Positions 17,076 to 26,617 of a DNA stretch of 64,000 nt are shown here, piece after piece; the first letter of the stretch is position 1, and every line of letters starts with the position of its first letter. The stretch is from CAIYRG01 sp964494505 (GTDB lineage: Bacteria; Pseudomonadota; Alphaproteobacteria; Micropepsales; Micropepsaceae): the NCBI GenBank assembly GCA_964494505.1, contig CAZBRO010000001.1:124001-188000 (forward strand), given 5' to 3'. Both the position numbers and the translations under genes were made by a program. The notes below the pieces were generated by a model. That model had not been told where the DNA came from, made no database searches, and saw only the letters and a program-made list of their open reading frames with translations.

Positions 17076-19268
17076 TTAGCGGTTGGTGGCGCCGGTCTTC
17101 AGGCCCAGACGAAAAATCACGGCGGAGGCGGGTTTAAGGTTCAGCGTGGCTGTGTCGCGGCGGTGGAATCCCAGGGACGCGACAAAGCATTCGTCGTCAT
17201 AGGTGATGCCCAGACTCGATTCCAGCATCTGATTTTTTGCGAGGTCGCGCCTGGCTTCCCCGAAAATGCCCCAGTTGCCGTAAACCTGAATCGTTGTGGT
17301 GAGGTTGATCTGCTCCTGTTCGCCCAGGGTCGGATCGGCCGTGCTCTGCGGCAACTTGATGTAGCTGAGATTGAGGGTCGAACGGCCGAATTTTCCGATC
17401 AGATAGATTTCGTTGCGCCGGATGCTGCCGTCGTCGGGGTCGATATTGAATTGCTCGGTCAGGGACAGATTGGGCGGCAGGTCGATCTTGAACTGGCCGA
17501 CGAGGTCCGACTTGTGATCGTTCAAGCGCAAGCCCGGCGGCAGCGCGGAATCGGTGGTGAAGCGGAACTGCTCGCCGAAACTCGCCTCGACCGACCCTTG
17601 CGGCAGAATCGCGGTCGCGCGCATGCCGAGATTGGTGCGAGGGCCCCCCTGCCACAGGTCGAGCCCCGGCGAGGGGTTGGGGTTGAAGAGATTGGTCATG
17701 TCGAATTCAAAGCCGGCGCTGTCCTCGTCGGGAAGGCCGCGCGGATTGCCGCCGCCCGATGCCGCGATCAGCTGGGCGATCGGTTCGACGACCACATTGG
17801 TGTTGGCGAAAGCGGTATCGCTGACGAAGGGCCATCGCCACTCGAGCATCCCGTAGCCGAGAGCGCGGCCGATGGTCTCCGAATTCTTGGTTGCGGTCGG
17901 GACCTCCATGAGGGCGTCGTTGATGTAATAGATGTCGCTGCGCAAAAATCCCTCGGCCGCGAGCTGCATGCCGTTCGCCGTCGTATAGGGGATGCGCCAA
18001 TCCACGTCGGCCGAGCCCCGGAGCATGTCCGTGCCCGTGTCGCGGCTGAGATAGAGGGCGCTAGTGTCGGCTTTCAAACGCCCGCCCCATACATTGTATT
18101 CGGGGATGTAGGTGTATTCGAGCAGCGGCAGCGCCAGTGGAATTTGCGCCGGATTGTCGGTATCGCGCATGCTCTGGAAGAAATAGCCGGTGGCCGCGAA
18201 GCGGCTCCGCCCGTCAACGTGATCGGCGAACAGATCGGTCGTGAGCCGGTCGAGATAGGAAAGCTCGTAGCGCTTCAGGTAGGTCTGGTTCGAGGCGAGT
18301 TGAACGTCGAAACCGGCGCGCCAGGAATCGGAATCATTGATCGGCGTGCGGCCGGACCCAAACAGGCTGCTCATCCACACGCTTTCTCCCGGTTTTCCGG
18401 AAGCGCCCGCATCGTAGCCGAGCGTGCCCTGCAGCCACATGCCGCCATTGGCCCAGCGCTCGCGGTATTCGGTCTGCATCACAGTGCCGCCCCGCGTGGT
18501 GATGAAGGGATCGAGCGTCAAATCCTGCGAGGGTGACAGCGATACGTAATAGGGAATCTTGATGAAATTGCCGATGGTGCCGACAGTGCCGATATCGGGG
18601 AGCAGGAACCCGCTCAAGTGCGTGATCGTGGGGTCAGGCTGCGAGAAATACGGAAGAAACAGCACCGGCACGCCAAGAAATTCGAACGAGGCGTCCTCGA
18701 AATAGATTTCCTTCTTCAACTGGTCGTGGATGACGCGCGCGGCGCGGATCTCCCACAGCGGCATGCGCTCGCTATCATCCGCGCAAAGGCTACACGGCGT
18801 GAACACGGCGCCATGGGCGATGGTGAAGCGGTTCTCGCGGCGCTCGCCGGATTGGGCGGCGAGCCGTCCAGTCTGGCCGATCAGCGCAGCAAGGCCTTGC
18901 AGAGCGCCCTCCCGCAAATCCTGCGTCAATTCGACCTGATCGGCGAACGCGATGTTGCCGGTCGTAGAATCCTGAAGGCTGACATTGCCGCTGGCACTGA
19001 CGCGATCGTTGTTCTGGTCATAGGTGACCTGGTCGGCCAGGAGCGTGCGCGTCTCGTCGGCGATTTCGACATGGCCGCGCGCGGTGACGAGCCCCGCATC
19101 GGTATCGTAGGTGATCTCGTCGGCCTGCAGGAGAATGCGGCTCGGCTCGGCCGTTCCGGCCGCGGCCGCTCCAAGGCCCAGCGCAGAACCCAGCGCAGCC
19201 GCGACGAGCAGCGTCGCGACGGTGCGTGGTTCTTTCAGAAGCCCCCGCGTTCCCCCCTTGCGCCTCAC
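17076..19268 (-). CDS. lptD: LPS-assembly protein LptD
   Basis: 730 residues. Signal segment at the N-terminus (core LLVAAALGSALGLG), an OstA/LptA-like domain (about 40-150, ILLQADEITYDTD) and a large C-terminal beta-barrel. It forms with LptE the outer-membrane translocon that inserts LPS in the outer leaflet. Cysteines occur as a close pair (TPCSLC) and one near the C-terminus (DDECF), suggesting a disulphide that joins the periplasmic domain to the barrel. GTG start (19268) overlaps the lptG stop. A 136-base gap separates it from surA. Confidence 0.95.
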   Translation of the reverse strand: MRRKGGTRGLLKEPRTVATLLVAAALGSALGLGAAAAGTAEPSRILLQADEITYDTDAGLVTARGHVEIADETRTLLADQVTYDQNNDRVSASGNVSLQDSTTGNIAFADQVELTQDLREGALQGLAALIGQTGRLAAQSGERRENRFTIAHGAVFTPCSLCADDSERMPLWEIRAARVIHDQLKKEIYFEDASFEFLGVPVLFLPYFSQPDPTITHLSGFLLPDIGTVGTIGNFIKIPYYVSLSPSQDLTLDPFITTRGGTVMQTEYRERWANGGMWLQGTLGYDAGASGKPGESVWMSSLFGSGRTPINDSDSWRAGFDVQLASNQTYLKRYELSYLDRLTTDLFADHVDGRSRFAATGYFFQSMRDTDNPAQIPLALPLLEYTYIPEYNVWGGRLKADTSALYLSRDTGTDMLRGSADVDWRIPYTTANGMQLAAEGFLRSDIYYINDALMEVPTATKNSETIGRALGYGMLEWRWPFVSDTAFANTNVVVEPIAQLIAASGGGNPRGLPDEDSAGFEFDMTNLFNPNPSPGLDLWQGGPRTNLGMRATAILPQGSVEASFGEQFRFTTDSALPPGLRLNDHKSDLVGQFKIDLPPNLSLTEQFNIDPDDGSIRRNEIYLIGKFGRSTLNLSYIKLPQSTADPTLGEQEQINLTTTIQVYGNWGIFGEARRDLAKNQMLESSLGITYDDECFVASLGFHRRDTATLNLKPASAVIFRLGLKTGATNR

Positions 19269-20356
19269 CCGTCCTCCTCATGGAACAGCAAGGTCATGCC
19301 GAGAAGGCTCGCGGCTGCGGCGGGCGCAAGGGCTGCAAGCGGGGTCGGAAGAATCCCGGATTGGCCAAGCGCACCGGTGACGTCGCCCAGAAAATACACG
19401 CCGAATCCGGAGAGCACGGCCGCAAGAATGAGCTGCGGCATGCCGCCCAGGCGCGAAAGCCGCATCGAAAAACTCGCCGCCATGAACACCATGGCCGAGA
19501 ACAGAAGCGGCAAGGCGAGCAACGAATACCAATAGAGGCGGTGGCGCAGCGCCGAGAAACCCGCCCCTTCCGCGGTCGAGATGAAGTGCGGCAGCTCCCA
19601 GAACGAGATCGTGTCGGGCGAGGCGAAGCTCTCCTGAATCTGCGAAGGCGTCAGCTCGGTCGGCAGATCGTAGCTCGCTTTGTGCTGCGGCAGGCCGTCG
19701 GGTCCGCTGACCCAGGCGTTGACGAGATGCCAGTTCCCGTTCTGGAGTTCGGCCGAGGCCGCGTCGATACGGCCGGCGTAACGATCGAGGCCCTGATACA
19801 GGAACACGATCACCTCTTCGAGGTGCACGCCCTGATCGGCCACGCGCAAGGCATGCACCACCGACTGATGCATGGAATCGCCCTGTCGCAGCCAGAGACC
19901 GGTCGAGGACACTGCGAGCTGAGACGCCTGCCCGTGGACATAGCGCGCCTCCATCCGCGTGTATTGCGCGAGGAGTGCCGAGGAGATCGGATTGAACACC
20001 GTCATCGTCAGGATGCCCAAGCCCACGGCGACAAGAAGCGGCGGGGTCAGAAACTGCCAGGCCGAAATGCCGGCCGCCCGCGTCGCGACCAGCTCATGGC
20101 TGCGCGAAAGACGCGAGAATGCCAGCACGGCTCCGAGCAGGATCGCAAACGGGAGAAGCTTCTGGGAGATGTCGGGAAGCTTGAGCAGACTCATGCTGAT
20201 CACCACGTCGGGCGGGATGCCCCGTTCCGTGGTACGGCTGAAGAGATCGGCAAGGTCGATGGACAGAGCGAGCGCTGCGAAGGCGCCGAACACGATTATC
20301 ACCGCCACGCTGAAGCGGCGCGCGAGATAGATCATGATCGTGAGCGACCAACTCAT
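19265..20356 (-). CDS. lptG: LPS export ABC transporter permease LptG
   Basis: 363 residues from ATG 20356, which overlaps the lptF stop (ATGA). YjgP/YjgQ family: three N-terminal membrane helices, a periplasmic beta-jellyroll (about 130-260) and three C-terminal helices. With LptF and the LptB ATPase (not in this window) it extracts LPS from the inner membrane. The longer open frame to 20638 overlaps lptF and is not used. Confidence 0.95.
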   Translation of the reverse strand: MSWSLTIMIYLARRFSVAVIIVFGAFAALALSIDLADLFSRTTERGIPPDVVISMSLLKLPDISQKLLPFAILLGAVLAFSRLSRSHELVATRAAGISAWQFLTPPLLVAVGLGILTMTVFNPISSALLAQYTRMEARYVHGQASQLAVSSTGLWLRQGDSMHQSVVHALRVADQGVHLEEVIVFLYQGLDRYAGRIDAASAELQNGNWHLVNAWVSGPDGLPQHKASYDLPTELTPSQIQESFASPDTISFWELPHFISTAEGAGFSALRHRLYWYSLLALPLLFSAMVFMAASFSMRLSRLGGMPQLILAAVLSGFGVYFLGDVTGALGQSGILPTPLAALAPAAAASLLGMTLLFHEEDG

Positions 20357-21486
20357 GCCGGCTCTCCGGCCGGCGCGCGGAAGAAGCGGCGTAAACCCTC
20401 GGGGATAAAGGGCACGTCCGCGAGCGCGGCAGAGGCCACTACGAGGCCCAACAGCGGCAGGAGATAAAGCACAATGATGAACTGCGGGCTCTTGGCGGCA
20501 AAGCCCTGTGCGGCGTAGCCGACGAGCCGCAAAGCCGCGCCCAAGAGTGCCGCTCCCGATAGCCTCAGCGCGTAGCTTGCGCGTGCCATGCGCCCCTTGG
20601 CGGTGGCGGCAAGCGCGATCAGCGCGAAGGCGATGCAATAGAGCGGCGCCGAAAGCCGGTTATGCGCCTCAGCGAAATAGACGCCGCGACGCACGGAATC
20701 GCCGGCTTCCGCGGGCGGATGAAGCAGTTCGTAGAGGTAGCGCTCGCTGGTGTCGCGGTCGGTGGCGCGCTGGGGCCCCGCATATTGGTCGAGATCGAGC
20801 ACGTCGCGGTCGAATTTGAGCACCGAAAGACGTGCGCCTCCCAACTCGGTTTGCTCGATATTGCCGTTCTGCATGATCAAGCGCGGGCCTTCCTGGGTCT
20901 GAGCGAGCACGCCGGATTCGGCGAGATAGGTGATTGGGCGCTTGGGCTCGCGATTGTCGTGGACCAGGATGCCGCGGATTTCGCCGTCCGGCGCCAGTTC
21001 GCGGATGAACACGGTGAGCCCTTCGCTCGGTGTCGTGAAGGCACCTTCCTGAAGGATCGCCGCGCCGATGTCGGCGCGGATGTCGAACACCTTGTCCTTC
21101 ATGGTGCGCTGGCCGAGCGGCATCAGATAGAGGCTGCAGGAATAGGTGATTCCCATCACCAGTGCGGACGCCGCCAGCAGCGGCAGCGCCATCTGGAACC
21201 GGCTGATCCCCGCCGACCACATCACCACCAGTTCGCTGTCGCTGTTGAGCTTATTCAGCGCGTAAAGCGCCGCCCCGAAAAAAGCGATGGGCGCGATCAC
21301 CACCAGCAGGCTCGGCACGATCAACATCGTGAGATAGGCGAAGATCACTGCCGATTGCCCGCGGTTGATCACGAGATCCAGCATGCGCAGCGACTGTGTC
21401 ATCCACACCACCAGCGTGAGCAGGAGCGCGAACAGCAGGAAGGGCCCGGTGATCTGGCGCAGGATGTAGAAGAAGAGCTTCCGCAT
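20353..21486 (-). CDS. lptF: LPS export ABC transporter permease LptF
   Basis: 377 residues. MRKLFFYILRQITGPFLLFA opens a YjgP/YjgQ permease with the same six-helix plus jellyroll layout as LptG. First gene of lptF-lptG-lptD-surA-pdxA-rsmA-methyltransferase. No obvious Shine-Dalgarno precedes ATG 21486; instead a box (21494-21508) starts eight bases upstream, so translation may be leaderless or under control of whatever binds there. Confidence 0.95.
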   Translation of the reverse strand: MRKLFFYILRQITGPFLLFALLLTLVVWMTQSLRMLDLVINRGQSAVIFAYLTMLIVPSLLVVIAPIAFFGAALYALNKLNSDSELVVMWSAGISRFQMALPLLAASALVMGITYSCSLYLMPLGQRTMKDKVFDIRADIGAAILQEGAFTTPSEGLTVFIRELAPDGEIRGILVHDNREPKRPITYLAESGVLAQTQEGPRLIMQNGNIEQTELGGARLSVLKFDRDVLDLDQYAGPQRATDRDTSERYLYELLHPPAEAGDSVRRGVYFAEAHNRLSAPLYCIAFALIALAATAKGRMARASYALRLSGAALLGAALRLVGYAAQGFAAKSPQFIIVLYLLPLLGLVVASAALADVPFIPEGLRRFFRAPAGEPA

Positions 21487-21493
21487 GGGGATT

Positions 21494-21560
21494 CAGGTAT
21501 CAGAAAAAGGCCAACAGGTATCGGAAAAATTGGCGGGGTTCCGGCCGCGTCCGATATCTG
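21494..21560. promoter_or_regulatory. Three related boxes between lptF and pepA, possible operator
   Basis: CAGGTATCAGAAAAA (21494-21508) and CAGGTATCGGAAAAA (21515-21529) are direct repeats at a 21-base period (two helical turns), differing at one base. A third copy of the core is inverted at 21550-21560 (CAGATATCGGA on the minus strand). They fill the 114-base region between the divergent starts of lptF and pepA. Confidence 0.5.
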
Positions 21561-21600
21561 CTACCCCCCTCTCACATTCTTTCATTTGGAGCTTGGGTTC

Positions 21601-23130
21601 ATGAACATTTCTTTTGCCGCATCTTCCGCGGCCTTGGGCGCCATCGGTCCTTTGGCTCTGGTCGTGGGCATAGGCGAGGGGGGGGTGCTCACTGAGGCCG
21701 CCGTGAGGGTGGATGAGGCGACGGGCGGCCAGGTGAAGCGCGCGCTTGCATCGACCCGGTTCAAGGGCCAGGCCGGACACAGCCTGGAGTTGCTGGCGCC
21801 GGCGGGTCTCAAGGCTTCGCGCATCATTCTTGCCGGGCTCGGCAAGGCCGAGAATTTCGACGGCGCGGCGGCTGAGCGTCTGTCGGCGACCGTTCTCGGG
21901 CGCCTCTTCACGAGCGGCGAAGAGACGCTGAGCTTTGCCATCGACCGGCCCGCCAAGGCGAAGATCGGCGAGGCGGAAATGGCGGCGCATCTGGCGCTCG
22001 GCGCGAAGCTCCGGAGCTATCGTTTCGACCATTACCGCAAGGTAAGGGATGACGAGAAGCCGACGCTGAAATCGGTGGTGGTGCAGACGCGCGAACCCGG
22101 CGCTGCCAAGAAGGCCTGGGCCGGGCTCGAAGCGGTGGGCGAGGGGATCTTCATCGCCCGCGACCTCGTGAACGAGCCCGCCAATATTCTGTATCCGGAC
22201 GAGTTCGCCAAGCGGACGCTGGCGCTGAGGAAGCTGGGCGTGAAGGTGCAAGTCTTCGACGCCAAGGAGATGCACAGACTGGGGATGAACGCGCTTCTCG
22301 GCGTCGGCCAGGGCAGCGCGCACGAATCCCGCATGGTGGTGATGGAGTGGAACGGGGTTAGCCGCTCGCCGGCCAGGAAGAAGCCGCAGAGCAAGGCTCC
22401 GGGTCCGCTTGCCTTTGTCGGCAAGGGCGTCTGCTTCGATTCGGGCGGGCTGTCGATCAAGCCTGCCAATTCCATGATGGGGATGAAGGGCGACATGGGC
22501 GGGGCCGCCGCGGTCGTCGGGCTGATGCACGCGCTCGCCAAGCGCAAGGCGCGCGTCAATGCGGTGGGACTGATCGGACTTGTGGAGAACATGCCCGACG
22601 GCAAGGCGCAGCGCCCGAGCGACATCGTCAAGACCATGTCGGGCCAGACGATCGAGATCCTGAACACCGACGCGGAAGGCCGCCTGGTTCTGGCCGACGT
22701 GCTTTGGTATGCGCAATCGCGGTTTCATCCGCGCTTCATGGTCAATCTCGCGACGCTGACCGGCGCAATTCTGGTTGCGCTCGGGACCGAACATGCTGGC
22801 CTCTTCAGCAACAATGACGAGCTTTCGGAGCGGTTGACCAAGGCCGGGCTTGCGGAAGGCGAACCCTTGTGGCGCCTGCCCCTGGGTGACGCCTATGACC
22901 GGCAGGTGAAATCCAAGATTGCCGACATGAAGAATATTGGCGGCCCCAATGCGGGCTCGATCACGGCGGCGCAGATTCTACAGCGCTTCGTCAACAAGGT
23001 GCCGTGGGCTCATCTCGATATCGCGGGCGTCGCCTGGCAGGACGGCGAGCAGAAGCCGCTGGCGCCTTCCTGGGGCACGGGATGGGGCGTGCGCGTGCTA
23101 AACCGTCTCTGTACGGATTATTACGAATAG
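21601..23130 (+). CDS. pepA: Leucyl aminopeptidase (M17)
   Basis: 509 residues from ATG 21601, with GGAG nine bases upstream; an open frame extending back to 20662 is antisense to lptF. The C-terminal catalytic domain carries Lys275 and Asp280 (GKGVCFDSGG), Lys287, Asp298 (KGDMGG) and NTDAEGRL (355-362), the two-metal site of PepA. It removes N-terminal residues from peptides; some PepA proteins also bind DNA. Divergent from lptF; holC follows after 17 bases. Confidence 0.96.
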   Translation: MNISFAASSAALGAIGPLALVVGIGEGGVLTEAAVRVDEATGGQVKRALASTRFKGQAGHSLELLAPAGLKASRIILAGLGKAENFDGAAAERLSATVLGRLFTSGEETLSFAIDRPAKAKIGEAEMAAHLALGAKLRSYRFDHYRKVRDDEKPTLKSVVVQTREPGAAKKAWAGLEAVGEGIFIARDLVNEPANILYPDEFAKRTLALRKLGVKVQVFDAKEMHRLGMNALLGVGQGSAHESRMVVMEWNGVSRSPARKKPQSKAPGPLAFVGKGVCFDSGGLSIKPANSMMGMKGDMGGAAAVVGLMHALAKRKARVNAVGLIGLVENMPDGKAQRPSDIVKTMSGQTIEILNTDAEGRLVLADVLWYAQSRFHPRFMVNLATLTGAILVALGTEHAGLFSNNDELSERLTKAGLAEGEPLWRLPLGDAYDRQVKSKIADMKNIGGPNAGSITAAQILQRFVNKVPWAHLDIAGVAWQDGEQKPLAPSWGTGWGVRVLNRLCTDYYE

Positions 23131-23151
23131 CGATTGGCGCATGGCGAATGG
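23131..23151. repeat. ATTCGC-type intergenic repeat, copy 2
   Basis: GCGATTGGCGCATGGCGAAT then GGC is the complement of the CGCCATTCGC strings at 1576-1615 and 49598-49625. It fills the pepA-holC gap and runs into the holC start codon. Confidence 0.4.
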
Positions 23152-23612
23152 CGGAAACGCTCTTCTACCATCTCGAACGCCGCACGCTGGAAGACGTGCT
23201 TCCCGGCCTGCTCGAACGCACGCGCGAACGCGGTTGGCGCGCGGTGGTGCAGGTGGGTTCGGCCGAGCGCATGGAGGGGCTCGATACCCATCTCTGGACC
23301 TATTCGGAACAGACGTTCCTCGCCCATGGCGCCGCCGCCGCGGGCCACGCGGCGCGCCAGCCGATCTACCTTACGACCGAAGAGGAAAATCCCAATGCGG
23401 CGCAGGTGCTGTTTCTCACAGGCGGCGCGATGCCGCCTGATTGGGCAGCACCCCGCTTGCGCAAATTCACCCGCGTCGTGCTTCTGTTCGACGGTCGTGA
23501 CGCCGATGCCGTCACAGCTGCGCGCGCGGCGTGGCGCAATGCGAAGGAGGCCGGCCACGACATCACCTATTGGAAGGAAGACGCCTCCGGTAAATGGGAA
23601 AAGCAGGGCTGA
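23148..23612 (+). CDS. holC: DNA polymerase III chi subunit
   Basis: 154 residues from ATG 23148 (MAETLFYHLERRTLEDVLPG). The layout, with YLTTEEENPNAAQVLFLTGG and the FDGRDADAV segment, matches HolC, which links SSB to the clamp loader. The open frame to 23004 lies inside pepA. pepA-holC order is common in proteobacteria. Convergent with the ABC-F gene, with eight bases between stops. Confidence 0.93.
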   Translation: MAETLFYHLERRTLEDVLPGLLERTRERGWRAVVQVGSAERMEGLDTHLWTYSEQTFLAHGAAAAGHAARQPIYLTTEEENPNAAQVLFLTGGAMPPDWAAPRLRKFTRVVLLFDGRDADAVTAARAAWRNAKEAGHDITYWKEDASGKWEKQG

Positions 23613-23620
23613 CCCAAAGC

Positions 23621-25507
23621 TCACTCACCACTGGCCTCTTCGTATTTTTCGGCGGCTTCGATCCAATGGGCTTCCGCCGCTTCGAGCCGCCGGGCGGCTT
23701 CGGCACGCGCCCTTGAGAACAATTCGCCTTTTGCGGGGTCCCTGACGAAGAGGCCGGGCGAAGCCAGTCCCGCATCGAGCTTCTCGATCTCGCCGTGGAG
23801 GCGGGCGACTTCGCGCTCCCATTTTTCCATAGCGTCTTTCAGCGGCTTCAGCGCGACGCGCTTTCCCGCAGCTTCGCGCCGCTGATCGGCCTTGGACGCG
23901 GACTTGCCGTCGCGCGCCGCGGTGTCGTTTGCCCCCGGTCCATTGGCCTCGGACAGCACCAGCCGCTTGTAATCCTCAAGATCGCCGTCATACGGCGTAA
24001 CGCGCCCATCGGCGACCAGCAGCAGACGGTCGGCACAGGCCTCGATCAGGCGGCGGTCATGGCTGATGAGGACGACCGCGCCCTCATATTCGTTCAATGC
24101 CGTCAGCAACTCCTCGCGCGCGTCGATGTCGAGATGGTTGGTGGGCTCGTCCAGGATCAGGAGATTGGGCTTGTCCAGCGTCGCGATGGCGAGCAGCAGC
24201 CGCGCTCGCTCTCCGCCCGAAAGCGACGTGACTTTCGTGTCAGCCTTGTCGCCGGAAAAGCCGAAGCCGCCGAGCCGCGTGCGGGCGGTGGTCTCGTCGA
24301 ACAGCGGCCGGTGCGCCCACAAGGTCTCGAGCGCCGTCTTGCTCGCGTCGAGTTCGTCGAGCTGATGCTGCGCGAAATAGCCGACGCTGAGTTTGCGCGC
24401 GCGCGTCATCTCGCCGGTCATCGGCTTCAGCCGTCCGGCCATCAGTTTGGCCAATGTCGATTTGCCGTTGCCGTTCTGGCCCAAGAGAGCGATCCGGTCG
24501 TCTGAATCGATGCGCAAGTTCACGTGGCTCAGCACGGGCTTTCCCGGCATGTAACCCACCGACACGCGGTCGAGCGCGATCAAGGGCGGCGCCACCGTCT
24601 CGGGTTGCGGCAGCGTGATGGGTGCGAGCCGTTCGGCCACCACCAGCGTCACGGGCTTCAGTTTTTCAAGCCATTTCATGCGGCTTTGGGCCTGGCTCGC
24701 CTTGGAAGCCTTGGCGCGGAAGCGGTCGATGAAGGCCTGGATGCGTTTGCGTTCGGCTTCCTGTTGCGCGCGCAGGGCGGTATCGAGCGCGCGTTTCATC
24801 TCGCGCGCCTCCACGAAGCGGTCGTAGCCGCCGCTGTAGAGGGTAAGCTTGCCGTGCTCCAGATGGAGGATGGAATCGACCGCTCGGTTCAGAAGGTCGC
24901 GATCGTGGCTGACCAGCAGCACCGTGCCGCGATAGCGCTTCAGATAATCTTCGAGCCACAGCGCGCCTTCGAGATCGAGATAATTGGTGGGCTCGTCCAG
25001 CAGCAGCAAATCGGGTGCTGCGAACAGCAATGCGGCCAGCGCCACACGCATGCGCCAGCCGCCGGAAAATTCCGAGCACGGCCGCTGCTGTTCGGCATCG
25101 GGAAATCCGAGTCCCGCGAGAATGCGCGCGGCCCGCGCGGGCGCCGCATAGGCCCCGATCTCGTCCAGGCGGGCGTGAATCTCGCCGAGCTGCAGTGGAT
25201 CGTGGCCGCTCTCGACCGCGGCCAAGAGGCGCGTGCGTTCGGTGTCGGCCGCGAGCACGGTATCGATCAGCGTCATGGGGCCGGCGGGCGCTTCCTGCGC
25301 CACCGCGCCGAGGCGCCAGCTGCGGCTGATTTCGATCTTGCCTGTTTCGGTCTCGCGTTCGCCGAGGATGAGCCGCAGGAGCGTGGTCTTCCCCGCGCCG
25401 TTGCGCCCGATCAGTCCAACCTTGCGGCCGTCCGAAATCGCCGCACTCGCGCCGTCGAGAATGACGCGGCCGCCGATCCGCACCGTGACATTGTCGATGA
25501 TCAGCAT
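23621..25507 (-). CDS. ABC-F family ATP-binding protein
   Basis: 628 residues from ATG 25507 (MLIIDNVTVRIGGRVILDGA). Two ABC domains in one chain without membrane segments: first Walker A GRNGAGKTT, signature FSGGWRMR and LLLDEPTNYLD; second Walker A GQNGNGKST, signature LSGGERAR and LILDEPTNHLD. A charged linker joins them and the last 80 residues look coiled-coil, as in Uup/YheS-type proteins. ABC-F proteins act on ribosomes. Thirteen bases separate it from the upstream decarboxylase-like gene, which suggests cotranscription. Confidence 0.93.
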   Translation of the reverse strand: MLIIDNVTVRIGGRVILDGASAAISDGRKVGLIGRNGAGKTTLLRLILGERETETGKIEISRSWRLGAVAQEAPAGPMTLIDTVLAADTERTRLLAAVESGHDPLQLGEIHARLDEIGAYAAPARAARILAGLGFPDAEQQRPCSEFSGGWRMRVALAALLFAAPDLLLLDEPTNYLDLEGALWLEDYLKRYRGTVLLVSHDRDLLNRAVDSILHLEHGKLTLYSGGYDRFVEAREMKRALDTALRAQQEAERKRIQAFIDRFRAKASKASQAQSRMKWLEKLKPVTLVVAERLAPITLPQPETVAPPLIALDRVSVGYMPGKPVLSHVNLRIDSDDRIALLGQNGNGKSTLAKLMAGRLKPMTGEMTRARKLSVGYFAQHQLDELDASKTALETLWAHRPLFDETTARTRLGGFGFSGDKADTKVTSLSGGERARLLLAIATLDKPNLLILDEPTNHLDIDAREELLTALNEYEGAVVLISHDRRLIEACADRLLLVADGRVTPYDGDLEDYKRLVLSEANGPGANDTAARDGKSASKADQRREAAGKRVALKPLKDAMEKWEREVARLHGEIEKLDAGLASPGLFVRDPAKGELFSRARAEAARRLEAAEAHWIEAAEKYEEASGE

Positions 25508-25520
25508 GGATCGTCCGGCA

Positions 25521-26501
25521 TCAGATCTTGAACGATTCCAGGGTCGCGGGGTGGAACAGTTCTTCCACCCCCAGCACGCGCGGCGAAATGCCTTGCGAAT
25601 GATGAGCCCGGAGAAACGATTCCAGCGCCTTGCGGTTGGGTTCGACGCCATAGGGCCAGAAATCCTCGCCCATCAATTCGCGTGCCGCCGCGAGTTGCTC
25701 CTCGACGAAGGGGAGCGTCACTTTGGTCGCCGCGACATCGCTGAGCGCCTCCAGCGCGAGCTTTTTCGAGCGGTCGAACGCCTTGAACACCGCGAAGGGC
25801 AGCCACGGGTGTCTTTCGACCAGCGTCTTCCTCACCCCGATCAGATGCATGATTGGGAAGATGCCGGTGCGCTTGAAATAATCCTTGGCCGCCGCAAGCG
25901 GATCGCGGAACAGCCAGCCTATATTGGGCGATTGTAGCGCGGGCGCGCGGGGCGCGATGAAGCCGTCGATCTCGCCGCGCAAGAGCAGTTCGGAAATCGT
26001 CACCCCTTCCGGCGCGTCTTCCATTTCCACGCCCGGCGGCAGGTTGACCGCGATCTTCTCGGGACGCGCCACGTCCGAAATGCCGCCGCGCACCCATTTC
26101 ATGTCAGAGGGCCTGACGCCGAAATCGTCCTCCAGAATCGCCCGCGCCCAGACATTCGCGGTCAGCTGCCATTCCGGCACGCCGACTCGTTTTCCGCGCA
26201 GGTCTTCGGGCCGCGCGATGCGGTCGGTCCGCACGAAGATCGAGGTGTGGCGGAAACAGCGCGACACGAAGGCGGGCACCCCCACATAAGGGCAATTGCC
26301 CAGCGCGGTTTTCAGCGTGAAGCTCGACAGCGACAGCTCGCAGATGTCGAAATCCTGGGTACGGAAGGCGCGGAAGAAGATCTCCTCCGGCACCAGCTTC
26401 ATGAACACCGGATCGACGCCGTCGATTTTGACGGTCCCGTCGATCAGCGGGCGGTTGCGGTCGTAATCGCCGATGGCAACGGAAAGGTTGAGCTGCGTCA
26501 T
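25521..26501 (-). CDS. 4,5-dihydroxyphthalate decarboxylase-like protein
   Basis: 326 residues. The opening LSVAIGDYDRNRPLIDG and the segments GVPEWQLTANVWARAIL and FFRAFRTQDFDICELSLSS match proteins annotated as 4,5-dihydroxyphthalate decarboxylase, which have the fold of NMT1/ABC substrate-binding proteins. No signal peptide, so it would be cytoplasmic. No phthalate pathway genes are near, hence the annotation describes the family and not a proven reaction. A promoter should lie between it and ndk. Confidence 0.8.
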   Translation of the reverse strand: MTQLNLSVAIGDYDRNRPLIDGTVKIDGVDPVFMKLVPEEIFFRAFRTQDFDICELSLSSFTLKTALGNCPYVGVPAFVSRCFRHTSIFVRTDRIARPEDLRGKRVGVPEWQLTANVWARAILEDDFGVRPSDMKWVRGGISDVARPEKIAVNLPPGVEMEDAPEGVTISELLLRGEIDGFIAPRAPALQSPNIGWLFRDPLAAAKDYFKRTGIFPIMHLIGVRKTLVERHPWLPFAVFKAFDRSKKLALEALSDVAATKVTLPFVEEQLAAARELMGEDFWPYGVEPNRKALESFLRAHHSQGISPRVLGVEELFHPATLESFKI

Positions 26502-26560
26502 GGGGCCCCTCTGGATGGCGTGGCTCGCGTCTTAAGCAAAAGCGCCGCGGGACGCAAAGC

Positions 26561-26590
26561 TTGCGCGGGCTGGAACCCCGCCGCTATAAG
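26561..26590 (+). promoter_or_regulatory. Predicted ndk promoter
   Basis: TTGCGC (26561-26566) and TATAAG (26585-26590) with an 18-base spacer, 27 bases before the ndk ATG. Confidence 0.45.
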
Positions 26591-26617
26591 GCGCGCGCTT
26601 TCATCGGGAGTTACCTC

